A stretch of 8,311 nucleotides of DNA from an uncultured Porphyromonadaceae bacterium. Its GTDB lineage: Bacteria > Bacteroidota > Bacteroidia > Bacteroidales > Muribaculaceae. The DNA is taken from assembly GCA_902475285.1 (NCBI GenBank), contig CABRZA010000112.1, positions 1 to 8,311 on the forward strand, read 5' to 3'. Positions 1 through 6,444 of the stretch are shown here, piece by piece. The position numbers and the translations under genes are program-made. The notes beneath the pieces are model-generated. The model worked only from the letters and a program-made list of their open reading frames with translations, had not been told where the DNA came from and did not search any database. Position 1 is the first letter of the stretch. Every line of letters begins with the position of its first letter.

Positions 1-1836
1 AATCTCGAAAAACGCAAGTATGTAATCGGCGGCTTTCTCCTGCTGATAGCCCTCATATATATCGTGCGGCTCTTCGACCTCCAGATCAACGACGAGAAGT
101 ACAAGCAGTCGGCCGACTCCAACGCCTTTTTCAAGAAAACCGTCTACCCCTCCCGCGGGCTTATCTACGACCGCAACGGCGAGCTGGTGGTGTTCAACCA
201 GCCGGCCTACGACGTCATGCTTATTCCCCGCGACGTAAAGCCATTCGATACCCTCGACTTCTGCCGCACCATCAACATCACCCCCGAGCAGTTCGCCAAG
301 CGCATCGACGACATGAAGCGCAGCCCCGGCTATTCGGGCTACACGCCACAGCGACTCATAGCGCAGCTCTCCGTCGAGGACTACGGCCGTCTTCAGGAAA
401 AGCTCTACCGCTTCCCGGGCTTCTTCATCCAGAAGCGTATCCTGCGCCAGTACAACCACCCAACGGCAGCCAATGTGCTGGGCAACATACGCGAGGTGTC
501 GCGCGCCGACATCGAGCGCGACGGCTACTACGCCCCCGGCGACTATACCGGCGACCTCGGCGTGGAGAAAAGCTACGAGACACATCTGCGCGGCGTCAAG
601 GGCGTCGAAATCCTCATCCGCGACGCCCGCGGACGCATCCAGGGCCGCTACGAGGACGGTGCAAACGACATTGAGCCGATCTCGGGACGCGACCTCCGCC
701 TTAGCCTCGACATAAAGCTGCAGCAGTACGCAGAGTCGCTCATGGTGGGCAAGCGCGGAGCCGTGGTGGCCATCGAGCCGGCAACGGGAGAGATTCTCTG
801 CCTGGTGTCGAAGCCCGACTACGACCCACGCCTCCTGGTAGGCCGACAGCGTGGCGAGAACTACCGCAAGCTCGTGCAGGACCAGTCGTGGCCACTCTTC
901 GACCGCGCCCTCATGGGTGCATATCCCCCCGGTTCGACATTCAAGCCCACCCAGGGCCTCATCTTTTTGCAAGAAGGCATCATCGACCTCAACACCGCAT
1001 ACCCGTGCTCGCGCGGATACATCAATGGCGGCCTCCGCGTGGGCTGCCATCCCCACGGCTCGCCCCTGCCGCTCAAACCGGCCATCCAGACCTCGTGCAA
1101 CGCCTTCTTCTGCTGGGGCTTCAAGGCCATGATCGACCGCCGCAGCAAGTACGGCACGCCCGCCCGGGCATTCGAGGTGTGGAAGAACCACCTCGTGTCG
1201 ATGGGCTACGGCTATCCTCTCGGCGTCGACCTCCCCGGCGAAAGCCGTGGTTTCATTCCCAACACGAAATACTACAACGGTTATTATTCCGAGGGGCGGT
1301 GGAGCGCCAACACCATCATATCGGTGTCGATAGGGCAGGGCGAGATTCTTGCCACGCCCTTGCAGATTGCAAATCTCTCGGCCACCATCGCCAACCGCGG
1401 ATTCTTCATCACGCCACATGTGGTGAAGGAGATTCAGGACACGGTAATCGAACCCCGGTACTTCGAAAAACGCTATCCCACCGTCGAAAGCCGCCATTAC
1501 GACGCTGTGGCCGAGGGAATGCGCATGGCCGTTACGGGAGGTACGTGCCGCCGTGCCGCCATCCCCGGCATCGAGGTCTGCGGCAAGACCGGCACCGCGC
1601 AGAACCCCCACGGCAAGGACCACTCGGCCTTCATGGGCTTCGCTCCCTATCAGGAGCCGCGCATAGCCGTGGCAGTGTATGTGGAGAACGGCGGCTGGGG
1701 CGCAACCTACGGCGTGCCTATCGGAAGCCTGGTGATGGAGAAATACCTCACCGGCACCATCGCCCCAGAGCGCAAATATATGGAAGACCAAATGCTTAAC
1801 ACTTCGATATTCTATGCCCCTCCCAAGCAGAAATGA
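1..1836 (+). CDS. mrdA: Penicillin-binding protein 2 (peptidoglycan transpeptidase of cell elongation), 5'-partial
   Basis: Class B penicillin-binding protein: a DD-transpeptidase that cross-links peptidoglycan in the periplasm as partner of RodA. The frame is open from base 1, so the true start is upstream. The GTG at 64 is not the start, because in-frame codons before it encode a hydrophobic anchor (visible residues about 8-22) after a basic stretch, as expected for the single N-terminal membrane helix. Visible length is 611 residues, near full length for the family. Visible codons about 40-55 carry the RG-I-DRNG-type motif of the PBP dimerisation domain, followed by the GDLGVEKSYE-type segment. 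All three transpeptidase motifs are present: STFK (nucleophile Ser at 934-936, Lys at 943-945), SCN (1093-1101) and KTGTA (1585-1599). The 3' end overlaps rodA by 23 bp, consistent with translational coupling. In Bacteroidetes this gene usually follows mreB-mreC-mreD; these would lie upstream and are not visible. Confidence 0.96.
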   Translation, partial: NLEKRKYVIGGFLLLIALIYIVRLFDLQINDEKYKQSADSNAFFKKTVYPSRGLIYDRNGELVVFNQPAYDVMLIPRDVKPFDTLDFCRTINITPEQFAKRIDDMKRSPGYSGYTPQRLIAQLSVEDYGRLQEKLYRFPGFFIQKRILRQYNHPTAANVLGNIREVSRADIERDGYYAPGDYTGDLGVEKSYETHLRGVKGVEILIRDARGRIQGRYEDGANDIEPISGRDLRLSLDIKLQQYAESLMVGKRGAVVAIEPATGEILCLVSKPDYDPRLLVGRQRGENYRKLVQDQSWPLFDRALMGAYPPGSTFKPTQGLIFLQEGIIDLNTAYPCSRGYINGGLRVGCHPHGSPLPLKPAIQTSCNAFFCWGFKAMIDRRSKYGTPARAFEVWKNHLVSMGYGYPLGVDLPGESRGFIPNTKYYNGYYSEGRWSANTIISVSIGQGEILATPLQIANLSATIANRGFFITPHVVKEIQDTVIEPRYFEKRYPTVESRHYDAVAEGMRMAVTGGTCRRAAIPGIEVCGKTGTAQNPHGKDHSAFMGFAPYQEPRIAVAVYVENGGWGATYGVPIGSLVMEKYLTGTIAPERKYMEDQMLNTSIFYAPPKQK

Positions 1837-3283
1837 CCCGGCCTCGACCTTCCGACACCTCGACTGGCCCACGGTACTGATATATTTCTTCATGGTCTTC
1901 GCCGGCATAGTGAGCATCTATGCGGCGTGCTACAACTTCGACAACGCCTCGATGTTTGCCTACGCCGAGTTCTCGGGCAAGCAGCTTCGATGGGCCGGTC
2001 TTGCAGTGGGGCTTATCCTTGTCATTCTGCTCGTCGACTGGCGCGTATACGAAACCTACGCCTATCCGGCCTATTTCGCCATGCTTGTGCTGCTGGCGGT
2101 GACGCCCTTCATAGCCACCGATACCAAAGGCTCCTATTCGTGGATAAACCTCGGCTTCATGAGCCTCCAGCCGGCCGAATTTGCCAAATTCACCACCGCG
2201 CTGGCCCTCGCAAAGCTGTTCAGCGGCTACCATTTCAACCTCAATGCAAAGCTCACCAACTATGCCAAGGCCATAGGCATCATCGTTGTCCCTATCGTTT
2301 TAATCCTCCTCCAAAACGAAACCGGCTCGGCGCTGGTGTTCTGCGCGCTCTTCTTCGTGCTCTATCGCGAGGGTATGAGCGGCCTGGTGCTCTTTGCCGC
2401 GCTCTTTGCAGTGGTGATATTTGTGGTGGGCATAAAGTATACCGAAACCATGGTGATGGGCATGCCAACCGGCGAGTTTGTGGTATTCCTCCTCATCATG
2501 ACGGTAATGGTGGGCATGACGGCAGTGTACTCGCGGCGCCTGGAGGTGGCGCGCAACATCCTCCTGTGGTTCTGCGGCGTGGGCCTGGTGGAGTTCATTC
2601 TCTCGCTGTGCTCCGTGCCCGTTCCGGGTCTTCCCGTCAACCTCGCCGCCATAGGCGTGGCCTGCGTATACATCGTGTTCGAGGCGGTGAAACTGCGCCG
2701 CCCCAAGCTCTATGTGTCCGTGGCGTCGGCCGTGCTCGCCGTGATATTCCTTTTTTCGGTAGGTGCGGCCTTCGGCCAGCTAAAAGCCCACCAGAAGCTC
2801 CGCATACAGGTTGCCCTGGGTATTGTGGAGGATCTTCGCGACGCCGGCTACAACGTCAACCAGTCGAAGATTGCCATCGGTTCGGGCGGACTCTTCGGCA
2901 AGGGCTTCCTCAACGGCACGCAAACCAAACTCAAATACGTGCCCGAGCAGCACACCGACTTCATTTTCTGCACCATAGGCGAGGAGGAAGGTTTCGCCGG
3001 CACGCTGTTGGTCACCCTCCTCTTTCTTGTGCTCATCCTCCGGGTGATATCGATAGGCGAGCGGCAGCCCACCACCTTCGGCCGCGTCTACGCATATTGT
3101 GTGGCCTCGTATCTCATCTTCCATTTCTGCATCAACGTGGGAATGGTGATAGGCCTCTGCCCCGTGATAGGCATACCTTTGCCGTTTTTCAGCTACGGCG
3201 GCTCGTCGCTGTGGGGATTCACCATTCTTCTCTTCGTGCTGCTTAAAATCGACGCTTCGCGCCGCAGCGTTTTGTCATATTGA
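1814..3283 (+). CDS. rodA: RodA, SEDS-family peptidoglycan glycosyltransferase
   Basis: Polytopic inner-membrane glycan polymerase of the elongasome. It extends peptidoglycan strands from lipid II and works with PBP2, encoded just upstream. The 489-residue product is mostly hydrophobic helices. It carries SEDS signatures: QNETGSALV (from residue 167), SKIAIGSGGLFGKG (about 353-366), PEQHTDFIF with the Asp expected to be catalytic at residue 382 (bases 2957-2959), and GIPLPFFSYGGSS near the C terminus. It is over 100 residues longer than E. coli RodA (about 370). The extra length falls roughly at residues 207-300, before the SKIAIGSGG motif, and contains additional hydrophobic segments; long RodA proteins are, to my knowledge, usual in Bacteroidetes. 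The ATG at 1814 lies inside the end of the PBP2 gene, with no Shine-Dalgarno motif before it. No terminator follows; a promoter for the next gene overlaps the last codons. Confidence 0.96.
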   Translation: MPLPSRNDPASTFRHLDWPTVLIYFFMVFAGIVSIYAACYNFDNASMFAYAEFSGKQLRWAGLAVGLILVILLVDWRVYETYAYPAYFAMLVLLAVTPFIATDTKGSYSWINLGFMSLQPAEFAKFTTALALAKLFSGYHFNLNAKLTNYAKAIGIIVVPIVLILLQNETGSALVFCALFFVLYREGMSGLVLFAALFAVVIFVVGIKYTETMVMGMPTGEFVVFLLIMTVMVGMTAVYSRRLEVARNILLWFCGVGLVEFILSLCSVPVPGLPVNLAAIGVACVYIVFEAVKLRRPKLYVSVASAVLAVIFLFSVGAAFGQLKAHQKLRIQVALGIVEDLRDAGYNVNQSKIAIGSGGLFGKGFLNGTQTKLKYVPEQHTDFIFCTIGEEEGFAGTLLVTLLFLVLILRVISIGERQPTTFGRVYAYCVASYLIFHFCINVGMVIGLCPVIGIPLPFFSYGGSSLWGFTILLFVLLKIDASRRSVLSY

Positions 3284-3302
3284 TTTTTTTTGAGTAATTT
3301 TG
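3271..3302 (+). promoter_or_regulatory. Bacteroidetes-type promoter for the GH13 gene
   Basis: TTTG at 3271-3274 is followed by a 20-nt spacer and TAATTTTG at 3295-3302. This fits the Bacteroidetes housekeeping consensus (-33 TTTG, -7 TAnnTTTG, spacer about 19-21). Transcription would start near 3307-3311, giving a leader of about 45-50 nt before the ATG at 3357. The -33 element lies within the last codons of rodA, and the spacer includes a run of eight T (3284-3291). The leader is AT-rich and has no Shine-Dalgarno sequence, as is normal in this phylum. Predicted from the motif only. Confidence 0.7.
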
Positions 3303-3356
3303 CCTCCGCAGCAGCGTCTGCCCCCAAAATCACTTATTTAACCCTTTTGACTATAC

Positions 3357-6140
3357 ATGAAACAATTCTTCACCGCACTAATTGCGCTCGTGCTCTTCGG
3401 CATCGCTCCGGCCCTGGCCCAGCAGATTGTCACCAGCACGCCGTCGCCCTTGCAGGAAAGCAGCCAGGGCATAGTCCTCACCTACAATGCCGCGTCGCCT
3501 CTGGGCAACAACGGCCTTAAAAACCTCACTACGGCTTCCGATGTCTACGCCCACATAGGCGTCATCACCAGCCGCAGCACCGACAACGCCGACTGGAAAT
3601 ATGTCGTGACCCCGTGGCCCGAAAGCGGCAACGACCAGGCAGCCAACACGGCCAAGAACCGCCTCACCAAGACCGCCGACAACACCTACACCCTCAACAT
3701 CGGCGACATCCGCACCTATTTCGGCATCACCGACCGTTCGGAGCACGTGCAGAAGATAGCGCTGGTGTTCCGCAACGCCGACGGCTCCAAGCAGGGCAAG
3801 ACTAAGAGCGGCGGCGACATCTTCGTCGACGTTCTCTTCGACGGCTTCGCCCTCGAGCTCAGCTCCGACCATCCCGACAACATCATCGGCGCTCCAACCA
3901 CCATCAACTTCACCGTGCAGGCCACGTCAGCCGCCAATCTCGAGCTGCTGGTCAACGACAAAGTCTTTGCCTCCAAGCAGAACACCACCAGCCTCACGGC
4001 TCCGTATGAGTTCAAGGAAACGGGCTACTACACCGTGAAGGCCCGCTCGGTCTACGACAACTACACCTACGAGGAGAGCATGGAGATAAGCTATCCGGCC
4101 GGCGGCGCCGCAGCCACTTATCCCGGCGGCGTGCCCAAGATGGGTGCCGTGAAGAACGCCGACGGCTCCGTAACTTTCTGCCTCGCCGCCCCCGGCAAGG
4201 TGAGCTGCCAGCTCGTGGGCTCGTGGAACGACTACGAGCTCTCCGCCGACTACCTCATGAAGTATCAGGACTACCAGGGCAACCGCTACTTCTGGACCAC
4301 CGTCAACGGTCTGGCCAACGACCGGTATTACTCCTACTTCTATGTTGTCGACGACAAATACAAGGTTGCCGACCCCTACGCACACCTCGTGCTCGACTGC
4401 TACAGCGACCGCTATGAGCGCAACAGCGTATGGCCCACACGCCCGAAGTATCCCTACGACAAATTCTCCGACGTGATGATGGCCGTATACCGCGGCGACC
4501 TCGACGACTACAAGTTCTCGCCCTTCACCATCCCGGCCCACGACAACCTGGTGATCTACGAGCTCCTTCTCCGCGACTTCACCGGCATCGACGGCATGTC
4601 GCAGGGCTGGGGCACACTCAAAAAAGCAATCGAGAAGATTCCCTACATCAAGGCCATGGGCTTCAACGCCATCGAGCTGATGCCCATCATGGAGTTCAAC
4701 GGCACCAACTCGTGGGGCTACAACACCAACTTCTACATGGCCCCCGACAAGGCCTACGGTTCGCCCACCGACTACAAGGACTTCATCGAAGCCTGCCACA
4801 AGGAAGGCATCGCCGTGATTCTCGACATCGTGTTCAACCAGAGCGACGGTCTCCATCCCTGGTACCAGATGTATCCCATCGAGTCGAATCCCTTCTACAA
4901 CAAGAACGCGCCCCACGACTACAGCGTGCTCAACGACTGGAAACAGGACAACCCCCTTGTGCAGCAGCAGTGGACCGACGCTATTAAATACTGGATGGAG
5001 AAATACAACGTCGACGGCTTCCGCTTCGACCTCGTGAAGGGCCTCGGCGACAACGGCAGCTACAGCTCGGGCACCGAAGCCTACAACCAGAGCCGCGTCG
5101 ACCGCATGAAGCGCCTCCACGCCGTAATCAAGTCGGTGAAGCCCAACGGCATCCACATCAACGAGAACCTCGCCTCGGCGCGCGAAGAAATCGCCATGGG
5201 CGAAGACGGGCAGCTCAACTGGGCCAACGTCAACGACGCCTCCTGCCAGTTCACCATGGGCTGGGACAACGGCAACAACAACCTCTTCCGCTTCCTGGCG
5301 AGCCGCGACAGCCGCCCCTGGGGCTCGACGGTGAGCTACGCCGAGAGCCACGACGAGCAGCGCATGGGCTATAAGTCGATGGCCTACGGCGTGACCGGCG
5401 TGAAGGACGGCGGCGACGCATACTACGACCGCCTCGGCCAGCTCGCCGTGCAGATGCTCCTCACCCCCGGCCCGAAGATGGTATGGCAGTTCGGCGAGCT
5501 CGGCAACGACCAGAACACCAAGGAAGCCAACGGCGGTAACGACACGAGCCCCAAGCTCGTGGACTGGCGCTGGCTCGACGACCCCGACCGCCACTACCTT
5601 ATGGAAACCTACGGTGCCGTCATCAACCTGCGCATGCGCAACCCCGAGCTCTTCGCCCAGACGGCCACCTTCGCTCCCGACCAACTCTCGTCGAAGTTCG
5701 ACAAGCCGCGCACCATGCGCCTCACCGCCGGCGACAAGGAGGTGATAGCATTTATCAATCCGGCTTCGACCGGCGCCGCCGTGACCGTGAGCTGCAGCGC
5801 CTCGAGCCTCTCCGCCTCCAACAAGCAGCTCATCCGTGCCTCCAAGGGCTTCGAACCCGTCCTCACCGGCACCGGCACAGTCAGCGTGAGCGTTCCCGCC
5901 AACGGCTTCGCCATCTTCGCCAGCAAGCGCGTGGCTAGCGTTGAGTCGGTACCCGTGGCCGGCATCGACACCGACAAGGTGAACGTCTACGGCATCCGCG
6001 GCCGCATCGTAATCGACGGCGACTACACCACCGCCTCCGTCTACACCCTCGACGGCCGCCAGTGCCCCTCCCTCACCGTCCCCGCCGGCCTCTACATCGT
6101 GGTAGTCGACGGCCAAGCCTCCAAAGTACTCGTCCGCTGA
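3357..6140 (+). CDS. Secreted multidomain GH13 alpha-amylase-family glycosidase with T9SS-like tail
   Basis: Probable alpha-glucan (starch or glycogen) hydrolase or glucan-acting enzyme, 927 residues. Residues 1-21 form a type I signal peptide ending APALA before QQ, with no lipobox Cys. Two beta-sandwich domains follow (about 24-158, with a YAHIGVIT...DWKYV pattern, and about 160-250), then a CBM48/isoamylase-N-like domain (about 260-347). The GH13 barrel spans about 395-760. Its conserved regions are DIVFNQ (Asp490; the usual His of NH is Gln495), GFRFD (Arg556, nucleophile Asp558), INENLA (acid/base Glu603) and ESHDEQ (His665, Asp666), so the catalytic triad is intact. A C-terminal beta domain (about 765-860) and a tail with VYTLDGR and PAGLYIVVV (875-927) resemble the T9SS type A sorting domain. 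The tail suggests export to the cell surface or medium rather than the periplasm. No susC/susD-like genes are adjacent. The gene has its own promoter and terminator, so it appears monocistronic. The substrate cannot be fixed from sequence alone. Confidence 0.93.
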   Translation: MKQFFTALIALVLFGIAPALAQQIVTSTPSPLQESSQGIVLTYNAASPLGNNGLKNLTTASDVYAHIGVITSRSTDNADWKYVVTPWPESGNDQAANTAKNRLTKTADNTYTLNIGDIRTYFGITDRSEHVQKIALVFRNADGSKQGKTKSGGDIFVDVLFDGFALELSSDHPDNIIGAPTTINFTVQATSAANLELLVNDKVFASKQNTTSLTAPYEFKETGYYTVKARSVYDNYTYEESMEISYPAGGAAATYPGGVPKMGAVKNADGSVTFCLAAPGKVSCQLVGSWNDYELSADYLMKYQDYQGNRYFWTTVNGLANDRYYSYFYVVDDKYKVADPYAHLVLDCYSDRYERNSVWPTRPKYPYDKFSDVMMAVYRGDLDDYKFSPFTIPAHDNLVIYELLLRDFTGIDGMSQGWGTLKKAIEKIPYIKAMGFNAIELMPIMEFNGTNSWGYNTNFYMAPDKAYGSPTDYKDFIEACHKEGIAVILDIVFNQSDGLHPWYQMYPIESNPFYNKNAPHDYSVLNDWKQDNPLVQQQWTDAIKYWMEKYNVDGFRFDLVKGLGDNGSYSSGTEAYNQSRVDRMKRLHAVIKSVKPNGIHINENLASAREEIAMGEDGQLNWANVNDASCQFTMGWDNGNNNLFRFLASRDSRPWGSTVSYAESHDEQRMGYKSMAYGVTGVKDGGDAYYDRLGQLAVQMLLTPGPKMVWQFGELGNDQNTKEANGGNDTSPKLVDWRWLDDPDRHYLMETYGAVINLRMRNPELFAQTATFAPDQLSSKFDKPRTMRLTAGDKEVIAFINPASTGAAVTVSCSASSLSASNKQLIRASKGFEPVLTGTGTVSVSVPANGFAIFASKRVASVESVPVAGIDTDKVNVYGIRGRIVIDGDYTTASVYTLDGRQCPSLTVPAGLYIVVVDGQASKVLVR

Positions 6141-6162
6141 CGCCCCATCAGCGCCAAAATAC

Positions 6163-6196
6163 AGCCCCGGGAATTTCGCCCGGGGCTTTTTCTTTC
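6163..6196 (+). terminator. Intrinsic terminator after the GH13 gene
   Basis: A perfect 9-bp GC-rich stem, AGCCCCGGG (6163-6171) pairing with CCCGGGGCT (6179-6187), has a 7-nt loop and is followed by a T-rich tract (6187-6199). It starts 22 bp after the GH13 stop codon and is a strong Rho-independent terminator. It separates that transcript from the methyltransferase locus. Confidence 0.93.
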
Positions 6197-6200
6197 TTCT

Positions 6201-6287
6201 GTCGCAGGCTCGCTGAAGCTCGCAAGCCCGAACAAAACTCGCCTCGCCGAAGCTCATCACCGGAACAAAACTCGCTTCGTGAAGCTC
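6201..6287 (+). repeat. Imperfect three-copy direct repeat, period about 33 bp
   Basis: GAAGCTC occurs at 6215, 6249 and 6281 (spacings 34 and 32). The 12-mer AACAAAACTCGC occurs at 6231 and 6264. The last two units (6229-6255 and 6262-6287) match over about 26 bp with a few differences; the first unit keeps only the GCTCGCTGAAGCTC half. The last unit contains the hairpin GCTTC-GT-GAAGC (6274-6285), and the middle unit has a one-mismatch version of it. Variation between units and in spacing argues against a CRISPR array. It could be a REP-like intergenic repeat or the remains of one. Confidence 0.6.
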
Positions 6288-6290
6288 GGC

Positions 6291-6315
6291 ACTATTTTGG
6301 GGGTGGAAAAATAGT
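6291..6315. repeat. 8-bp perfect inverted repeat with G-rich loop
   Basis: ACTATTTT (6291-6298) and AAAATAGT (6308-6315) are perfect inverted copies flanking a 9-nt loop, GGGGGTGGA. The arms are AT-rich and no T-tract follows, so a terminator is unlikely. It could be a protein-binding dyad or chance. Confidence 0.5.
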
Positions 6316-6322
6316 TTAACAA

Positions 6323-6352
6323 TTAATTAACAAAACCGTGTGTTTAATTAAC
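6323..6352. repeat. Paired TTAATTAAC sites 21 bp apart
   Basis: The 9-mer TTAATTAAC occurs at 6323-6331 and 6344-6352. Its first eight bases are palindromic, and the offset of 21 bp is about two DNA helical turns, so the copies would lie on the same face. They sit about 40-70 bp upstream of the predicted methyltransferase promoter. An operator or activator site is possible; no regulator gene is visible in the window. Confidence 0.4.
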
Positions 6353-6390
6353 TTCGGTGTGCGCGAATCAAGCACAGGTGCGGTATTATA

Positions 6391-6421
6391 TTTGCAGTGT
6401 GGGAATTAATTCGTAAATTTG
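6391..6421 (+). promoter_or_regulatory. Bacteroidetes-type promoter for the methyltransferase gene
   Basis: TTTG (6391-6394), a 19-nt spacer and TAAATTTG (6414-6421) match the Bacteroidetes -33/-7 consensus. Transcription would begin near 6426-6430, leaving a leader of only about 15-19 nt before the TTG at 6445. The spacer contains the perfect 10-bp palindrome GAATTAATTC (6403-6412), a candidate operator. A second -7-like sequence, TATATTTG (6387-6394), overlaps the -33 element but lacks a good -33 of its own. Confidence 0.65.
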
Positions 6422-6444
6422 CAACAAACCAAACCGACATCACA

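Larger units (their letters stand above)
6141..6444. other. Gene-free spacer between GH13 gene and DNA methyltransferase
   Basis: This 304-bp spacer shows no credible coding frame. In order it holds the GH13 terminator (6163-6196), a decayed three-copy repeat (6201-6287), an 8-bp inverted repeat with a G-rich loop (6291-6315), two TTAATTAAC 9-mers 21 bp apart (6323-6352) and the predicted methyltransferase promoter (6391-6421). From about 6291 on it is far more AT-rich than the flanking genes. No tRNA or other RNA gene was recognised. Confidence 0.8.

Noticed and set aside
64..66. GTG at 64 as the PBP2 start
   Set aside because: The same frame is open from base 1 and encodes the expected N-terminal membrane anchor, so the gene begins upstream of the window.
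888..1799. 303-codon open frame on the + strand within the PBP2 gene
   Set aside because: Out-of-frame shadow with Arg/His/Pro-rich composition; the real frame carries all PBP2 motifs.
1927..3246. 439-codon open frame on the + strand within rodA, out of frame
   Set aside because: Arg/His/Pro-rich composition and full overlap with the conserved SEDS protein mark it as a shadow of GC-rich coding sequence.
3252..3291. Possible terminator after rodA (ACGCT/AGCGT dyad and T8 run)
   Set aside because: The stem is only 5 bp with a 9-nt loop and ends 13 bp before the T-run, so it would not act as an intrinsic terminator. The T-run falls inside the GH13 promoter spacer.
3927..6260. Very long open frame (777 codons) on the - strand antisense to the GH13 gene
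   Set aside because: Its product is a low-complexity mix of V, A, G, H, D and E, as produced by the complement of strongly GC3-biased coding DNA. It has no recognisable domain, and the + strand carries an unmistakable GH13 enzyme.
6201..6287. Possible CRISPR array
   Set aside because: Units are only partly alike, vary in spacing (32-34 bp) with no room for separate spacers, and no cas genes are present.
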